Assembly (NCBI GenBank): GCA_010672825.2
Contig: JAAHFU020000008.1
Coordinates: 1-64,000, forward strand
DNA from: Leptolyngbya sp. SIO1E4
GTDB taxonomy: Bacteria > Cyanobacteriota > Cyanobacteriia > Phormidesmidales > Phormidesmidaceae
Direction: 5' to 3'
Length of the DNA stretch: 64,000 nt
Every line of letters starts with the position of its first letter. Position 1 is the first letter of the stretch. Below are positions 7,867 to 17,412 of this stretch, in pieces. The position numbers and the translations under genes are program-made. Below the pieces are notes generated by a model. That model did not search any database. It was not told the origin of the DNA and saw only the letters and a list, made by a program, of their open reading frames with translations.

Positions 7867-8437
7867 CAAAGATACCCAGAGCCTATTTCGTCAAGAATCG
7901 CTGGAGCGGCTGTCGTCCCCAGAGCGGTTAGATGAACTCATGACGATTGTTAACCTCAAAGCCTGGCTACCCTTGGGCACGATTGGGGTCTTGCTAGGAT
8001 GCGGGCTGATTTGGAGCCTGATCGGGCGTATTCCTGTGACCACCAGTGGACGAGGCCTGTTGGTGCAAAACGATGCTTCTGCCAATGAATTGGTCGCGCT
8101 GCTGTACTTCGAAAACCGCTATCGGGGGCAGTTTCGTCCCGGTATGCCGGTGGTGCTGATGCCTGAAACCCTGCTGATTTATAACGAACCTGGCATCCAG
8201 GCAGAAGTCGTAAAAGTGATGGAACCCCCGGCATTAACCCTGGGGCAAGTACAACAGGGAGACAGCACGGCGGCGAATGACCCTCAACAGGGACGCTTAG
8301 AAGTCTTGGCTCAGCTCTCACCGATGGATCACGCGATGCCCCCCGACACCATGGTTCCTGGGGTTGAGTTAGAAGGGCGCGTCACCCTGGAGGAGCGAGC
8401 CCCCATCACCTTTGTCTTTCCGTTTTTGGCCCAGTAG
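7859..8437 (+). CDS. HlyD-like secretion adaptor, NHLM peptide export type, short form
   Basis: 192 residues from the ATG at 7859; an upstream TTG at 7850 is in frame but less likely. The start LFRQESLERLSSPERLDELM and the single membrane segment (about 35-58) followed by a Gly-rich GRGLLV turn are typical of the NHLM-system HlyD family. The periplasmic part is short and lacks the long coiled-coil hairpin of classical adaptors, so it probably does not bridge to an outer membrane channel by itself. Overlap with the preceding gene and position before the two ABC exporters place it in the same secretion machine. A 200-base gap containing an inverted family A repeat follows. Confidence 0.8.
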   Translation: MADKDTQSLFRQESLERLSSPERLDELMTIVNLKAWLPLGTIGVLLGCGLIWSLIGRIPVTTSGRGLLVQNDASANELVALLYFENRYRGQFRPGMPVVLMPETLLIYNEPGIQAEVVKVMEPPALTLGQVQQGDSTAANDPQQGRLEVLAQLSPMDHAMPPDTMVPGVELEGRVTLEERAPITFVFPFLAQ

Positions 8438-8525
8438 CAGACGTATTCACGCCCGCATTTTTCTGTTGATTACGCTAAATCCTGGATGTGAATGCTGGGT
8501 CGCTGTCGATTTTTTGGAGTGCACG

Positions 8526-8637
8526 TATAGCAGTTTGCCTTGGGATAAACCACACCCTGCCCTCATACCCTAGCCCTGTCATAACCCAGATGTACTGAAC
8601 CCACCAGATGTACTGAACTCAACTGAACAAAGCTATA
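8526..8637 (-). repeat. Diverged family A repeat in inverse orientation
   Basis: Read on the minus strand it begins TATAGCTTTGTTCAGTTGAG, then TTCAGTACATCTGG twice, and continues through GACAGGGCTAGGG. The short internal duplication and the sequence drift suggest an old copy. It lies inside the export operon, between the HlyD-like and C39 exporter genes, and ends 3 bases before the next ATG. Confidence 0.65.
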
Positions 8638-8639
8638 TC

Positions 8640-10859
8640 ATGCTGATTTTCCCAAAGTCATTGACCCACTCAACCCCTAAACGGGTGAAAACCCCCACCG
8701 TACTGCAGATGGAAGCGGTGGAATGTGGAGCAGCAGCCTTAGGGAAAATCCTGGGTTATTACAGCAAAACTGTTCCACTGGCTGAGTTGCGACAGGCCTG
8801 CGGCGTCTCCCGAGATGGGGTGACCGCAGCCAGCGTCCTCAAAGCTGCCCGTAACTATGGGCTAGAAGCCAAGGGTTTTAAGAAAAGCCTGGAAAGAGTC
8901 CTGCAGTTAGCGCCGCCGTTTATTGTGTTTTGGCACTTTAATCACTTCCTGGTGGTGGAAGGCAGCGATGCTAAGTGGGTGTATTTAAATGACCCCGCAA
9001 CCGGGCCGCGGCGAGTCACCTACGAGGAGTTTGATGAGGGCTACACCGGCATCGCTCTGACCTTTTCACCCGGGGAAACGTTTCAACCGGGAGGGCAAAA
9101 AGGGAGCCTGGTGCAATCGTTGTGGCAGCGGTTGCGCAGTTCTTCGGGGGCGCTGCTGCTGGCCATTCTGGCAGGGCTGTTTTTGGTGTTGCCAGCCCTG
9201 GTGCTGCCAGCCCTCAGCCGCATTTTTGTGGATTCCGTACTGATCGGGGGTCGGCTGGAATGGCTGCCATACCTCCTGGTAGGGCTTTTACTGACGGCGC
9301 TTGTGCAGGGCTGGTTAACGGCCTTGCAGCGGCGATATTTGCGATCGCTCCGCATCAAACTTGCTGTGGGCATGACCAGTCGCTTTGTCTGGCACGTTTT
9401 GCGATTGCCCGTGGGCTTCTACGCTCAGCGGTTTGCGGGTGAAATCGCCAGCCGCATCCGCCTCAACGACGAAGTGTCAGCCGTTCTGTCAGGACGGCTG
9501 ACCACCACCGTCATCAGTCTAGTGTTGCTGCTGTTCTATGGCTTGGCCATGGCCCAGTATGACCTGCTGCTCACGGCCATCGTCGTTGGGTTTGCGGTGG
9601 TGAATGTTGTGATGCTGCAGTGGATCGGTCGCCAGCGGGTAGACGCAAACTTACGGTTAGCCCAAGAACAGGGTAAGGCCGCTGGGGTGGCGATCGCTGG
9701 GTTGCAAAACATGGAAACCCTCAAAGCCTCCGGTCTGGAGTCTGACTTTTTTGCCCGCTGGGCAGGCTATTACACCAAATCCATCAATGCCCAACAAGAT
9801 CTGGGCCTCACTAACCAAGTCCTCGGCATTTTGCCATCCCTGTTGTCTGCCCTCACGAATCTCGCCCTGCTGGTGGTTGGCGGCTGGCGTGTCATTAACG
9901 GGGACCTCAGCATTGGGATGCTCGTTGCCTTTCAGCTTTTGATGGTTAGCTTTCAACGCCCCGTCAACAATCTCGTTCGCTTTGCCAGCACCTTACAAAC
10001 CTTGCAGGGCAACCTCCAACGCCTAGACGATGTGTTGGGAAATTCGGTGGATATGCAGCTTGTAACCGACGGGGAGCCCAAACCTCAGGCAGCCCAAAAC
10101 GTCGCTTCCCTTGCCTCACTTCCCTTGCATCGTCTCAGCGGTGCCATTAGCCTCCACAATCTGTCCTTCGGCTACCATCCCCTGGAGCCCCCTCTGATCG
10201 AAAATCTCAATCTGACGATTCAGCCGGGTCAACGCGTTGCCTTTGTGGGCGGTAGCGGCTCTGGCAAGTCTACCCTGGCGAAACTCATTGCGGGGCTATA
10301 CGAATCGAGATCGGGAGAAATTTACTTCGATGACATTCCCCGCACCCAGCTTCCCCACGATGTCTTGACCAACTCCATCGCCGTGGTCGAGCAAGACATC
10401 CTTATCTTCGAGGGATCTATCCGTGACAACCTGACCCTGTGGGATACCACTATTCCTGAGGTAGATCTACGACGAGCCGCTCAGGATGCCGCCATTGAAG
10501 ATGTGATCTTATCCCAGCCCTATGGCTACGATGCCCAACTGTTGGAAGGCGCCTCTAACCTCAGTGGCGGTCAGCGCCAGCGCCTAGAAATTGCCCGAGC
10601 CCTGGTGGGCAACCCCTCGATTTTGATTCTGGATGAAGCCACCAGCGCCCTGGATACAGAAACCGAAAAGCGCATTGACCAAAATTTACGGCGGCGCGGC
10701 TGCACCTGCCTGATTGTGGCGCATCGTCTCAGCACTATCCGCGACTGCGATCAAATCCTAGTGCTCGATCGCGGTCAGGTTGTTCAACGTGGCACCCACG
10801 AAAGCCTTTGGGAAGAAGGTGGGCAGTATGCACGATTAATTCGCAGTGAAGGGGGATAA
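8640..10859 (+). CDS. NHLM-type peptidase-containing ABC exporter (C39 peptidase, membrane and ATPase domains)
   Basis: 739 residues. An N-terminal C39 peptidase (about 18-140) shows the catalytic set C29 (MEAVECGAAAL), H102 (HFNHFLVV) and D118 (YLNDP). Six membrane segments follow (about 160-430), then the nucleotide-binding domain with Walker A GGSGSGKST near 536-545, signature LSGGQRQRL near 639, Walker B ILILDEATSALD near 658-670 and a switch histidine (VAHRLST). All catalytic residues are intact, so it should cut leaders after Gly-Gly and export the core. The obvious substrate is the divergent peptide at 6130-6300. I see no convincing ribosome site before the ATG, which follows a repeat. 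Confidence 0.93.
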   Translation: MLIFPKSLTHSTPKRVKTPTVLQMEAVECGAAALGKILGYYSKTVPLAELRQACGVSRDGVTAASVLKAARNYGLEAKGFKKSLERVLQLAPPFIVFWHFNHFLVVEGSDAKWVYLNDPATGPRRVTYEEFDEGYTGIALTFSPGETFQPGGQKGSLVQSLWQRLRSSSGALLLAILAGLFLVLPALVLPALSRIFVDSVLIGGRLEWLPYLLVGLLLTALVQGWLTALQRRYLRSLRIKLAVGMTSRFVWHVLRLPVGFYAQRFAGEIASRIRLNDEVSAVLSGRLTTTVISLVLLLFYGLAMAQYDLLLTAIVVGFAVVNVVMLQWIGRQRVDANLRLAQEQGKAAGVAIAGLQNMETLKASGLESDFFARWAGYYTKSINAQQDLGLTNQVLGILPSLLSALTNLALLVVGGWRVINGDLSIGMLVAFQLLMVSFQRPVNNLVRFASTLQTLQGNLQRLDDVLGNSVDMQLVTDGEPKPQAAQNVASLASLPLHRLSGAISLHNLSFGYHPLEPPLIENLNLTIQPGQRVAFVGGSGSGKSTLAKLIAGLYESRSGEIYFDDIPRTQLPHDVLTNSIAVVEQDILIFEGSIRDNLTLWDTTIPEVDLRRAAQDAAIEDVILSQPYGYDAQLLEGASNLSGGQRQRLEIARALVGNPSILILDEATSALDTETEKRIDQNLRRRGCTCLIVAHRLSTIRDCDQILVLDRGQVVQRGTHESLWEEGGQYARLIRSEGG

Positions 10860-11007
10860 GACAATGAGGGAGTGATCAAACTATTCGTGTCAAGGCGCAA
10901 TGCCCCCCGTCTCTGGGTATCGTTTCAAAACTCTGGATATCGTTTAAGTCGGGTGCCACTCGTGCAGCGCACCTGTTCGGCCCTTTTAGGAGGCACGCTT
11001 TACCCCT

Positions 11008-13944
11008 ATGAATCCGCAGATAATCGCACCCCCAACTTGCCAACGCACCATTACGGCTAATGAGCCGCTGCTGCTGACGGATCCGTCTAACATCTGGCAA
11101 GTGAAATCTGGGAAGGTGGCGATTTTTGCAGTGGCGATCGCCCAGGGGGCACCGGTGGGGGAACGGGTCTTCCTATTCACAGTCGTAGCGGGTGAAGTCC
11201 TGTTTGGCGCAGATATTCATGCAGAAACTGGCTTAGGGCTGATGGCCGTAGCCGTAGAACCGACCAACCTTTCCGCGTTACCCCTGAGCGAAACTGACGA
11301 AACCGGCTGCCCTACCGATCTGCTCAAGCAAATCATTGATCCCTGGATTCATCATTTAGGCCAGGTCGAGGGGATGCCCAAAACAGCTCAGACAGGCATC
11401 GTACCCGACATTCACTACATTTCTCTGACCTCTGGGCAAGTAGGGCGTCCGCCTCAGGGCGAGGTGTCTTGGGTTCGTATGCAGCAGGGGACTGCCTCCT
11501 GGATGGGGAATCCAACCTTTCCACTAATGCCAGAATTAGGCTGTTTCCCCCTCGGTCACAGCACCTTTCTACAAGCTCAAGATCACATTGAGTTCTTTAT
11601 CCGTCCAACCGCTGAAGTCAGGCACCGCAAAATTCTGATTCGGGGGCTGGCCCAGCTACATCGCTATTTTTTCAGTACGCTAGGCCTCATCGAGGCGCGA
11701 CACCAACGCCTCAGCCTCAGACGCTTTCGGCAACGACAACAGCTCAATCAAGAGGTTACTCAAAAAGTTGTGCGCAGCCTCGCGGGCGTGCTAGACGGAA
11801 GCGATCGCTGCCCAGACACCGATTCTCCTTTACTGGCGGCTGCGGGGGCGGTGGGCAAAGCGCTAGGGGTGACGATTCAGCCCCCAGCCCCTTCCGAAAA
11901 TCCTGCCCGCACGCAGGAACCGTTAGACGCGATCGCCCGGGCTTCCCAGCTGCGGCTGCGGCGAGTCCTGCTGCGGGGGCAATGGTGGCAAAAAGACAGC
12001 GGCCCATTAGTGGCTTACACCCGCGAAGATCGCCATCCAGTGGCCCTGTTACCCGTCAAGGGAAATCGCTATGAACTGTTTGATCCAGTAGGCATTAACG
12101 CTGAGGAGACTCTGCCTGATTCTCCCCCTAAAAGTGGGGCACTGCCTACCCGTCGCCCCGTAACCGAGTCCGTGGCTCGCCACCTCGATCCCGTTGCCTT
12201 TATTTTTTACCGTCCCCTCCCTGGCAGTGACCTGAATGCGCTCTCCTTGCTAAGGTTTGCTTTCCGGGGGCAGGGGCGAGACTGGCTGACGATCCTCCTG
12301 ACGGGCGTGGCGGCAACCCTGATTGGCATGTTGGTGCCCCAGGCCACAGCAGCCTTGGTGGATACGGTGGTGCCCTATGGCGATCGCCCCCTGCTGATTC
12401 AAATGGGGCTGGGGCTGTTAGCTGCTGCCTTTGGCGCTGCCAGCTTTCAATTGGCCCAAGCGATCGCCACTATGCGGGTTGAAACCCGCTCCGATGCTCA
12501 CCTACAAGCCGCCGTGTGGGACCGCTTACTAAAGCTGCGGACGTCCTTCTACCGTGAGTACGCCACTGGTGATCTAAATTCGCGGGTGTCGAGTATTAGC
12601 GCCATTCGCCGCAAGCTCAGTGGCAGCGCGCTGCAGGGGCTCTTTGCCGGAGCTTTTGCGCTGCTAAATCTAGGGCTGTTGTTTTACTACAGTCCGCCAT
12701 TGGCTGTTGTCGCTCTGCTAGTAGCCCTGCTGATCATGGCGGTCACAGTAGCTTCAGGACTTGTCCTAGTGCGCAAGTATCGCCCTTTGTTAGAAATACA
12801 AGGCAAGCTCTATGGGCTGGTAGTGCAGCTCATCAATGGGGTCTCCAAACTCCGCATCGCCGGAGCCGAAGCGCGGGCGTTTGCCGCCTGGGGGCAGCGC
12901 TATGGACAGCAGCTTCGCCTCACCCTCAGCACCCAACAGTTAGAAGACGCCGTCGATGTCTTCAACACCGTATTGCCCATTTTCACAACGCTGCTTTTAT
13001 TTTGGCTTGCCAGTCAGTTCCTGGGGAGTGCCGACGGCACTGGCTTCTCAACCGGCACCTTTCTAGCGTTTTCCGTGGCCTTTGGGACGTTTATTTCTGG
13101 CGCCACCAGCCTCAGCAACACCCTGGTCGCGCTGCTAGATGTAGTACCCCTGTGGCAGCGGGCTCGCCCCATCCTTCAAGCAGAACCAGAAGTTAACCTC
13201 ACCCAAGCCGACCCTGGTCAGCTATCTGGTGCCTTAACAGTTGACCGGGTCAGCTTTCGATATAAGTCAGACGGGCCGCTAATTCTAGAAAATGCCAGTT
13301 TTGAAGCCAAGTCCGGGGAATTTATTGCCTTAATTGGCCCTTCTGGCTCCGGCAAATCCACGGCCATGCGGCTGTTATTGGGGTTCGATACGCCTGAATC
13401 TGGCAACGTTTACTACGACGGCCAAGACTTGACCGGACTAGACGTTGTCGCGGTTCGGCGCCAGTTCGGCGTGGTGCTACAAACCAGTCGTCTCAGTGCC
13501 GGGTCTATCTTTGAGAATCTGGCAGGGGGCGCGCTCATCTCCCTAGAAGAGGCTTGGGATGCTGCCGAAAAAGCCGGACTAGCCGACGACGTTCGGGCCA
13601 TGCCCATGCAAATGCACACAGTCGTCAGCGAAGGGGGTAGCAACCTTTCCGGTGGTCAGCGACAGCGGCTCTTGATTGCCCGTGCCCTGGCCATCAACCC
13701 CAAAATTATGCTGATGGATGAAGCCACCAGCGCCCTCGACAACCGAACCCAGGCGATTGTGACCGAAAGTTTGGATCGGCTCAACGTCACCCGTGTCGTC
13801 ATTGCTCACCGCCTCAGCACTATTCGCAATGCCGATCGCATCTATGTCATTGAAGCGGGTCGGGTGGTACAGCAGGGCACCTTTGATGAATTAGCCAGAC
13901 AACCAGGGCTGTTCGCCCAACTCATTAAGCGCCAGATGACCTAA
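11008..13944 (+). CDS. NHLM-type ABC exporter without peptidase, long N-terminal region
   Basis: 978 residues. The first 400 or so have no C39 peptidase; they start with a stretch resembling a CNB-like sensor fold (PLLLTDPSNIWQVKSGKVAIFAV, VFLFTVVAGEVLFGADI). Membrane segments span about 430-700. The ATPase domain has Walker A GPSGSGKST near 775, signature LSGGQRQRL near 880, Walker B IMLMDEATSALD near 900 and VIAHRLST. This is the second ABC protein of NHLM peptide export systems. TAGGAGG lies 14 bases before the ATG. The gap from the C39 exporter is about 150 bases with no other gene. It may form a heteromeric exporter with the C39 protein or handle another step; which one is not visible. 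Confidence 0.9.
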   Translation: MNPQIIAPPTCQRTITANEPLLLTDPSNIWQVKSGKVAIFAVAIAQGAPVGERVFLFTVVAGEVLFGADIHAETGLGLMAVAVEPTNLSALPLSETDETGCPTDLLKQIIDPWIHHLGQVEGMPKTAQTGIVPDIHYISLTSGQVGRPPQGEVSWVRMQQGTASWMGNPTFPLMPELGCFPLGHSTFLQAQDHIEFFIRPTAEVRHRKILIRGLAQLHRYFFSTLGLIEARHQRLSLRRFRQRQQLNQEVTQKVVRSLAGVLDGSDRCPDTDSPLLAAAGAVGKALGVTIQPPAPSENPARTQEPLDAIARASQLRLRRVLLRGQWWQKDSGPLVAYTREDRHPVALLPVKGNRYELFDPVGINAEETLPDSPPKSGALPTRRPVTESVARHLDPVAFIFYRPLPGSDLNALSLLRFAFRGQGRDWLTILLTGVAATLIGMLVPQATAALVDTVVPYGDRPLLIQMGLGLLAAAFGAASFQLAQAIATMRVETRSDAHLQAAVWDRLLKLRTSFYREYATGDLNSRVSSISAIRRKLSGSALQGLFAGAFALLNLGLLFYYSPPLAVVALLVALLIMAVTVASGLVLVRKYRPLLEIQGKLYGLVVQLINGVSKLRIAGAEARAFAAWGQRYGQQLRLTLSTQQLEDAVDVFNTVLPIFTTLLLFWLASQFLGSADGTGFSTGTFLAFSVAFGTFISGATSLSNTLVALLDVVPLWQRARPILQAEPEVNLTQADPGQLSGALTVDRVSFRYKSDGPLILENASFEAKSGEFIALIGPSGSGKSTAMRLLLGFDTPESGNVYYDGQDLTGLDVVAVRRQFGVVLQTSRLSAGSIFENLAGGALISLEEAWDAAEKAGLADDVRAMPMQMHTVVSEGGSNLSGGQRQRLLIARALAINPKIMLMDEATSALDNRTQAIVTESLDRLNVTRVVIAHRLSTIRNADRIYVIEAGRVVQQGTFDELARQPGLFAQLIKRQMT

Positions 13945-14156
13945 AGCCGGATGGGCTAGAAACAGCAAATCGCCCTGAAAATAATCGGAAAGAGGCATCA
14001 TCGCTGCGCGGATGACACCTGACGTTTTGTATCGGAGTGGGTGCTGCCGCGTCATAGACGATTGGGATAGCCCCCATAAGCATACAAATGAGCAAAATGA
14101 GCAAATAGACTCAGCCATTTAATTCTTGAACTACTATATAGTTGTAAAAAAATAAG

Positions 14157-14582
14157 ATGGCTATGAGTGCGAGCTGGATGATGGCCCTTCTAGGGGGCGT
14201 TTTCATTGGAATTAGCGCCACACTACTGTTGGCATTTAACGGTCGAATCGCAGGCATTAGTGGCATTTTCAACGGAGCGATCACCTTTGCCAAAGCAGAA
14301 CAATGGCGATGGTGGTTTATTGGCGGAATGCTGGTGGGAGGGGGGATCTATGAATACATTTTGGCGCCTCAGCCCACCCCCCTTTCTACGTTTTCTCCTT
14401 GGGAAATGGTGCTAGGGGGGGTGCTGGTAGGGTTTGGCACCCGCATGGGGAATGGCTGTACCAGCGGTCATGGCGTTTGTGGTTTGGGCCGGTTTTCAAT
14501 GCGATCGCTGGTCGCCACTATCACGTTTATGGTCACCGCAGCCTTAACAGTCTTTGCCACTCGTCACCTGTTATGGGCTTAA
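14157..14582 (+). CDS. YeeE/YedE family membrane protein, first half of split sulfur-compound transporter
   Basis: 141 residues with about four membrane helices. The family signature GNGCTSGHGVCGLGR carries the conserved cysteines near the middle of the second half. YeeE proteins import thiosulfate or related sulfur species; in many bacteria the protein is split into two half-sized genes, as here. The second half begins 18 bases after this stop. Just upstream, the near-palindrome AACTACTATATAGTT (14129-14143) could be an operator for a sulfur- or metal-sensing repressor, but no such regulator gene is adjacent. The start could also be the second Met (residue 3). Confidence 0.85.
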   Translation: MAMSASWMMALLGGVFIGISATLLLAFNGRIAGISGIFNGAITFAKAEQWRWWFIGGMLVGGGIYEYILAPQPTPLSTFSPWEMVLGGVLVGFGTRMGNGCTSGHGVCGLGRFSMRSLVATITFMVTAALTVFATRHLLWA

Positions 14583-14600
14583 GCAGTCAGGAGGCACGTA

Positions 14601-15050
14601 ATGCGAGAAAAAGCCTTAGCCTTGATTTCGGGCCTGTTTTTTGGACTCGGGCTTGGCATTTCCCAAATGATTGATCGCGCACGAGTCCTCGGTTTTCTAG
14701 ACATTGCGGGAGAGTGGGATCCAACGCTGGCTTTTGTGATGGGGGGTGCAGTGTCGGTAACAATCATCAGCTTTCGGTTCGTGCTGAAGCGCCCTAGCCC
14801 AGTGTTTGAAGCTGCGTTCTACCTACCCACCCGTAAAGAAATTGATCCCAATCTACTTATCGGAGCTGGCTTATTTGGCATTGGGTGGGGCATTGCAGGC
14901 TATTGCCCTGGCCCAGCCTTAACAGCCACTGTCCTCGGCATCGCCAACCCGCTGATCTTTATCGCGGCTATGATAGTCGGCTTCCGGGGGTTTGAGGCGC
15001 TATCTCCTATGCTCACCAACCAGTTCCAACGCCCGCTCAATAGGGATTGA
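14601..15050 (+). CDS. YeeE/YedE-like membrane protein (DUF6691 type), second half of split transporter
   Basis: 149 residues with about four membrane helices and the half-signature GYCPGPAL, whose cysteine pairs functionally with the cysteines of the first half. AGGAGG-like sequence (CAGGAGGCACGTA) lies directly before the ATG. The two genes form one transcription unit, and the products should assemble as one channel for a reduced sulfur compound. The substrate is inferred from the family only. Confidence 0.85.
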   Translation: MREKALALISGLFFGLGLGISQMIDRARVLGFLDIAGEWDPTLAFVMGGAVSVTIISFRFVLKRPSPVFEAAFYLPTRKEIDPNLLIGAGLFGIGWGIAGYCPGPALTATVLGIANPLIFIAAMIVGFRGFEALSPMLTNQFQRPLNRD

Positions 15051-15098
15051 AATAGACGATACCTGAGTCTTTGAAGGCGGTTTAGTCTTTGACGGCAT

Positions 15099-17084
15099 CT
15101 AAGTGACGGCATCTAAATTAGGGCGCACTTTTACCCGTACTGCGATCGCCGTAATGTTATCGTGGCCGTTGTGCTCATTCGCAAGTTCAATCAGGTTAGA
15201 GACGCCCTCATCCAGGTCAGATCGTGATCTCAACAATGGTTTGATATGAGTTTCGCTGTGATTCTCAACGAGATCGTTGTCACTCAATCCATCAGAGCAG
15301 AGCAGCAGCAACGTATCCTGGTTGATATGCAGGGTATTGATATTGGGGGCAACTTCATGATTCCCCCGAGGCCCTAATGCCTGAGTCAACTGATAAGCAT
15401 CGGGTCGAGCATAGGCGATCGCCGGCTCCACTCCGCGTTTAATCTCCCTTTGGCCCACTTCGTGATCTATCGTTGCTTGCTTCAGGCCCTTCCGGGTAAA
15501 GCAATATAACCGGCTATCACCCACATGGGCCACGATCGCTTGGTTGCCAGACAACAATACCATTACCAGCGTTGTTCCCATACGGGCGTTGCCTGTACGC
15601 CCCTCGAGTTCATTGCGATCAAAGATGGCCTGATTGGCCTGCAAAATCCCCGTTTTGATCGTTTCTTCATCGGGTAAGTCTTTTTGCCAGTGGGTCTCAA
15701 AATAAGACCTCAATGTCTCCACAGCCAAGGTGCTAGCGACTTCTCCGCCCGCGTGGCCCCCCATACCGTCACACAAGATATAGAGTCCCCGTGCGTTTAA
15801 CGTGGGTCCTGAAGGGCTATCAGTTTTTTGCAGACCCGTTTCAGCATAGAAGGAATCTTCATTGTGCGTGCGTTGACGCCCCACATGGGTGCGCCCGACC
15901 TCATCCAGTCGATACAGCCTCATCGGCAACGCCATGGTTGGCAAATCACCAATCCCTTCTTCAGGGGTGCTTGAGTCTACTTCGGTTGCTGCCAGGGTAT
16001 CTGTTGAGGTATCTGTTGACAGCAGCTCATGATCTATCAGCAACGAAGCGGCCTCCTTCTGATGCGCGATTGAAGAAGGAGGAGAGGTTTTAGGAAATTC
16101 AGCCGTGTCTTCTTGATCAGACAGGGGTGGCGGAGTCAGGTCTGCTGTGGTCGCCTCATCTAAATCGTCGGCAATATCTTGAAGGCTATCAGCAATGTGA
16201 GTAAGGCGCTCTTTAATCGCTGCAGTTTCAGTCACCGCGCCAGTCCCGATATCGATAGATAAAGTCACCAAAGCAGCCAACTTGTCGTGGGGTAGCTGTT
16301 GCAATAAGGACTGCCAAAATAGCCCGAGATCTTTAAGGTTGTAGGTGCGATCTCTGGGTCGATAAAGCAAGCGCTGCAGACACAAAATTTGATCATCATC
16401 AATGAGTAAATTTTGTGGGCTGAGTAAGCTGGGTTCTGCCTCAGCCCTCACCAAACTGTCCCAGAGATTTACCATCTCATAAAACCAGTGAATCAGCTCT
16501 AGCGGCTCTACTGCCTCCGAACGCCACACCGTAGATAACTGCTGCCAATGAGAGCGATCTTCAACAATCAAAATTGTGAATGATTTCGCCTGCCAGGCTG
16601 CCTGCAGTTCAGGAATAACTGGAAAGAATTGATCCTGAAGTTTCCAATAAGGATATGCCAATGGCGGTAGCGTATCCTCTATGGCGGTGCTCTCAAAAGG
16701 AGCCGACTCAGCCGCAAACATTAAAGCAACTGGGGAAGCCGCCGCCGGTTGGCAATCAATAATGGCTAACTCAACTTCTTCAGAGACGCATTGACCATTT
16801 TCAAGGGGTTGGCGCAGTTGATATCGCTTTTCACCATCAAGATAATTGTCGGCAGTCAACAAATCTGTCAGCGTTACTTCAGTCGTTGAAGACTTGGTTG
16901 CAGACGCATAAGCGGGCTCACACGATTCTTCACATCCCGGAGAATCGTCTTGCCGACGGGCACTCGTAGAGGCATCAGTCGTGCGAATAACAATTGCTCG
17001 CAGACACTTCAGAGGGTTGCCGCAACGCTGACAGAAACGATTTTCTATAGGGTTCTCAAACTGACAGTGTGGACAGGCAAACAT
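15099..17084 (-). CDS. PP2C-family protein serine/threonine phosphatase with N-terminal zinc ribbon
   Basis: 661 residues. The N-terminus has a four-cysteine ribbon (C4, C7, C18, C21). A long middle region (about 60-390), acidic and low in recognisable motifs, looks like a degenerate kinase-like or scaffold segment. The PP2C domain covers about 395-655, with metal-binding motifs HVGRQRTHNEDSF, LCDGMGGHAGGE, VAHVGDSRLY and CSDGLSDN, all intact. It removes phosphates from Ser/Thr and presumably opposes kinases like the one at 330-1406, which has the same ribbon type. It converges with the YeeE pair, with less than 50 bases between stops. Confidence 0.92.
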   Translation of the reverse strand: MFACPHCQFENPIENRFCQRCGNPLKCLRAIVIRTTDASTSARRQDDSPGCEESCEPAYASATKSSTTEVTLTDLLTADNYLDGEKRYQLRQPLENGQCVSEEVELAIIDCQPAAASPVALMFAAESAPFESTAIEDTLPPLAYPYWKLQDQFFPVIPELQAAWQAKSFTILIVEDRSHWQQLSTVWRSEAVEPLELIHWFYEMVNLWDSLVRAEAEPSLLSPQNLLIDDDQILCLQRLLYRPRDRTYNLKDLGLFWQSLLQQLPHDKLAALVTLSIDIGTGAVTETAAIKERLTHIADSLQDIADDLDEATTADLTPPPLSDQEDTAEFPKTSPPSSIAHQKEAASLLIDHELLSTDTSTDTLAATEVDSSTPEEGIGDLPTMALPMRLYRLDEVGRTHVGRQRTHNEDSFYAETGLQKTDSPSGPTLNARGLYILCDGMGGHAGGEVASTLAVETLRSYFETHWQKDLPDEETIKTGILQANQAIFDRNELEGRTGNARMGTTLVMVLLSGNQAIVAHVGDSRLYCFTRKGLKQATIDHEVGQREIKRGVEPAIAYARPDAYQLTQALGPRGNHEVAPNINTLHINQDTLLLLCSDGLSDNDLVENHSETHIKPLLRSRSDLDEGVSNLIELANEHNGHDNITAIAVRVKVRPNLDAVT

Positions 17085-17412
17085 AGCCAGGGATCCGAAT
17101 TGCTATCTGGCAGGGTGTCGCAAAGTCTTTATCACCATAGCCTACCTAAAAAACGCCAACCAGTTGAGCAACACAGGTAGGTGATCTCAAGATCGAGAAT
17201 TTATCCAGGGTATAACTGTTTGATGATGCCAACAACCATATATGAAATTTACAGTCTTGCCCAGACTGAATCCGGAAGGTTGCGGTTAGAAGACTGTGTA
17301 TAGCGACATCACACAACATTTTCTTAGTGACCTTCTCAGTATTGCTAAGGAAGTCAAATGCCTAAAAGGTTACTAAACACACTCTAGAGTTCCCGTCGCG
17401 ATCGCCATTTTC
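17085..17412. other. Intergenic region upstream of the PP2C gene
   Basis: No gene seen. AGTGACCTT near 17324 and AAGGTTACT near 17366 form an imperfect inverted repeat that could terminate the minus-strand trpG transcript; it is not strong. The remainder should hold the PP2C promoter. Confidence 0.5.

Noticed and set aside
10872-11060. 62-codon frame between the two ABC exporter genes
   Set aside because: It overlaps the start of the second exporter in another frame and has no leader peptide features.
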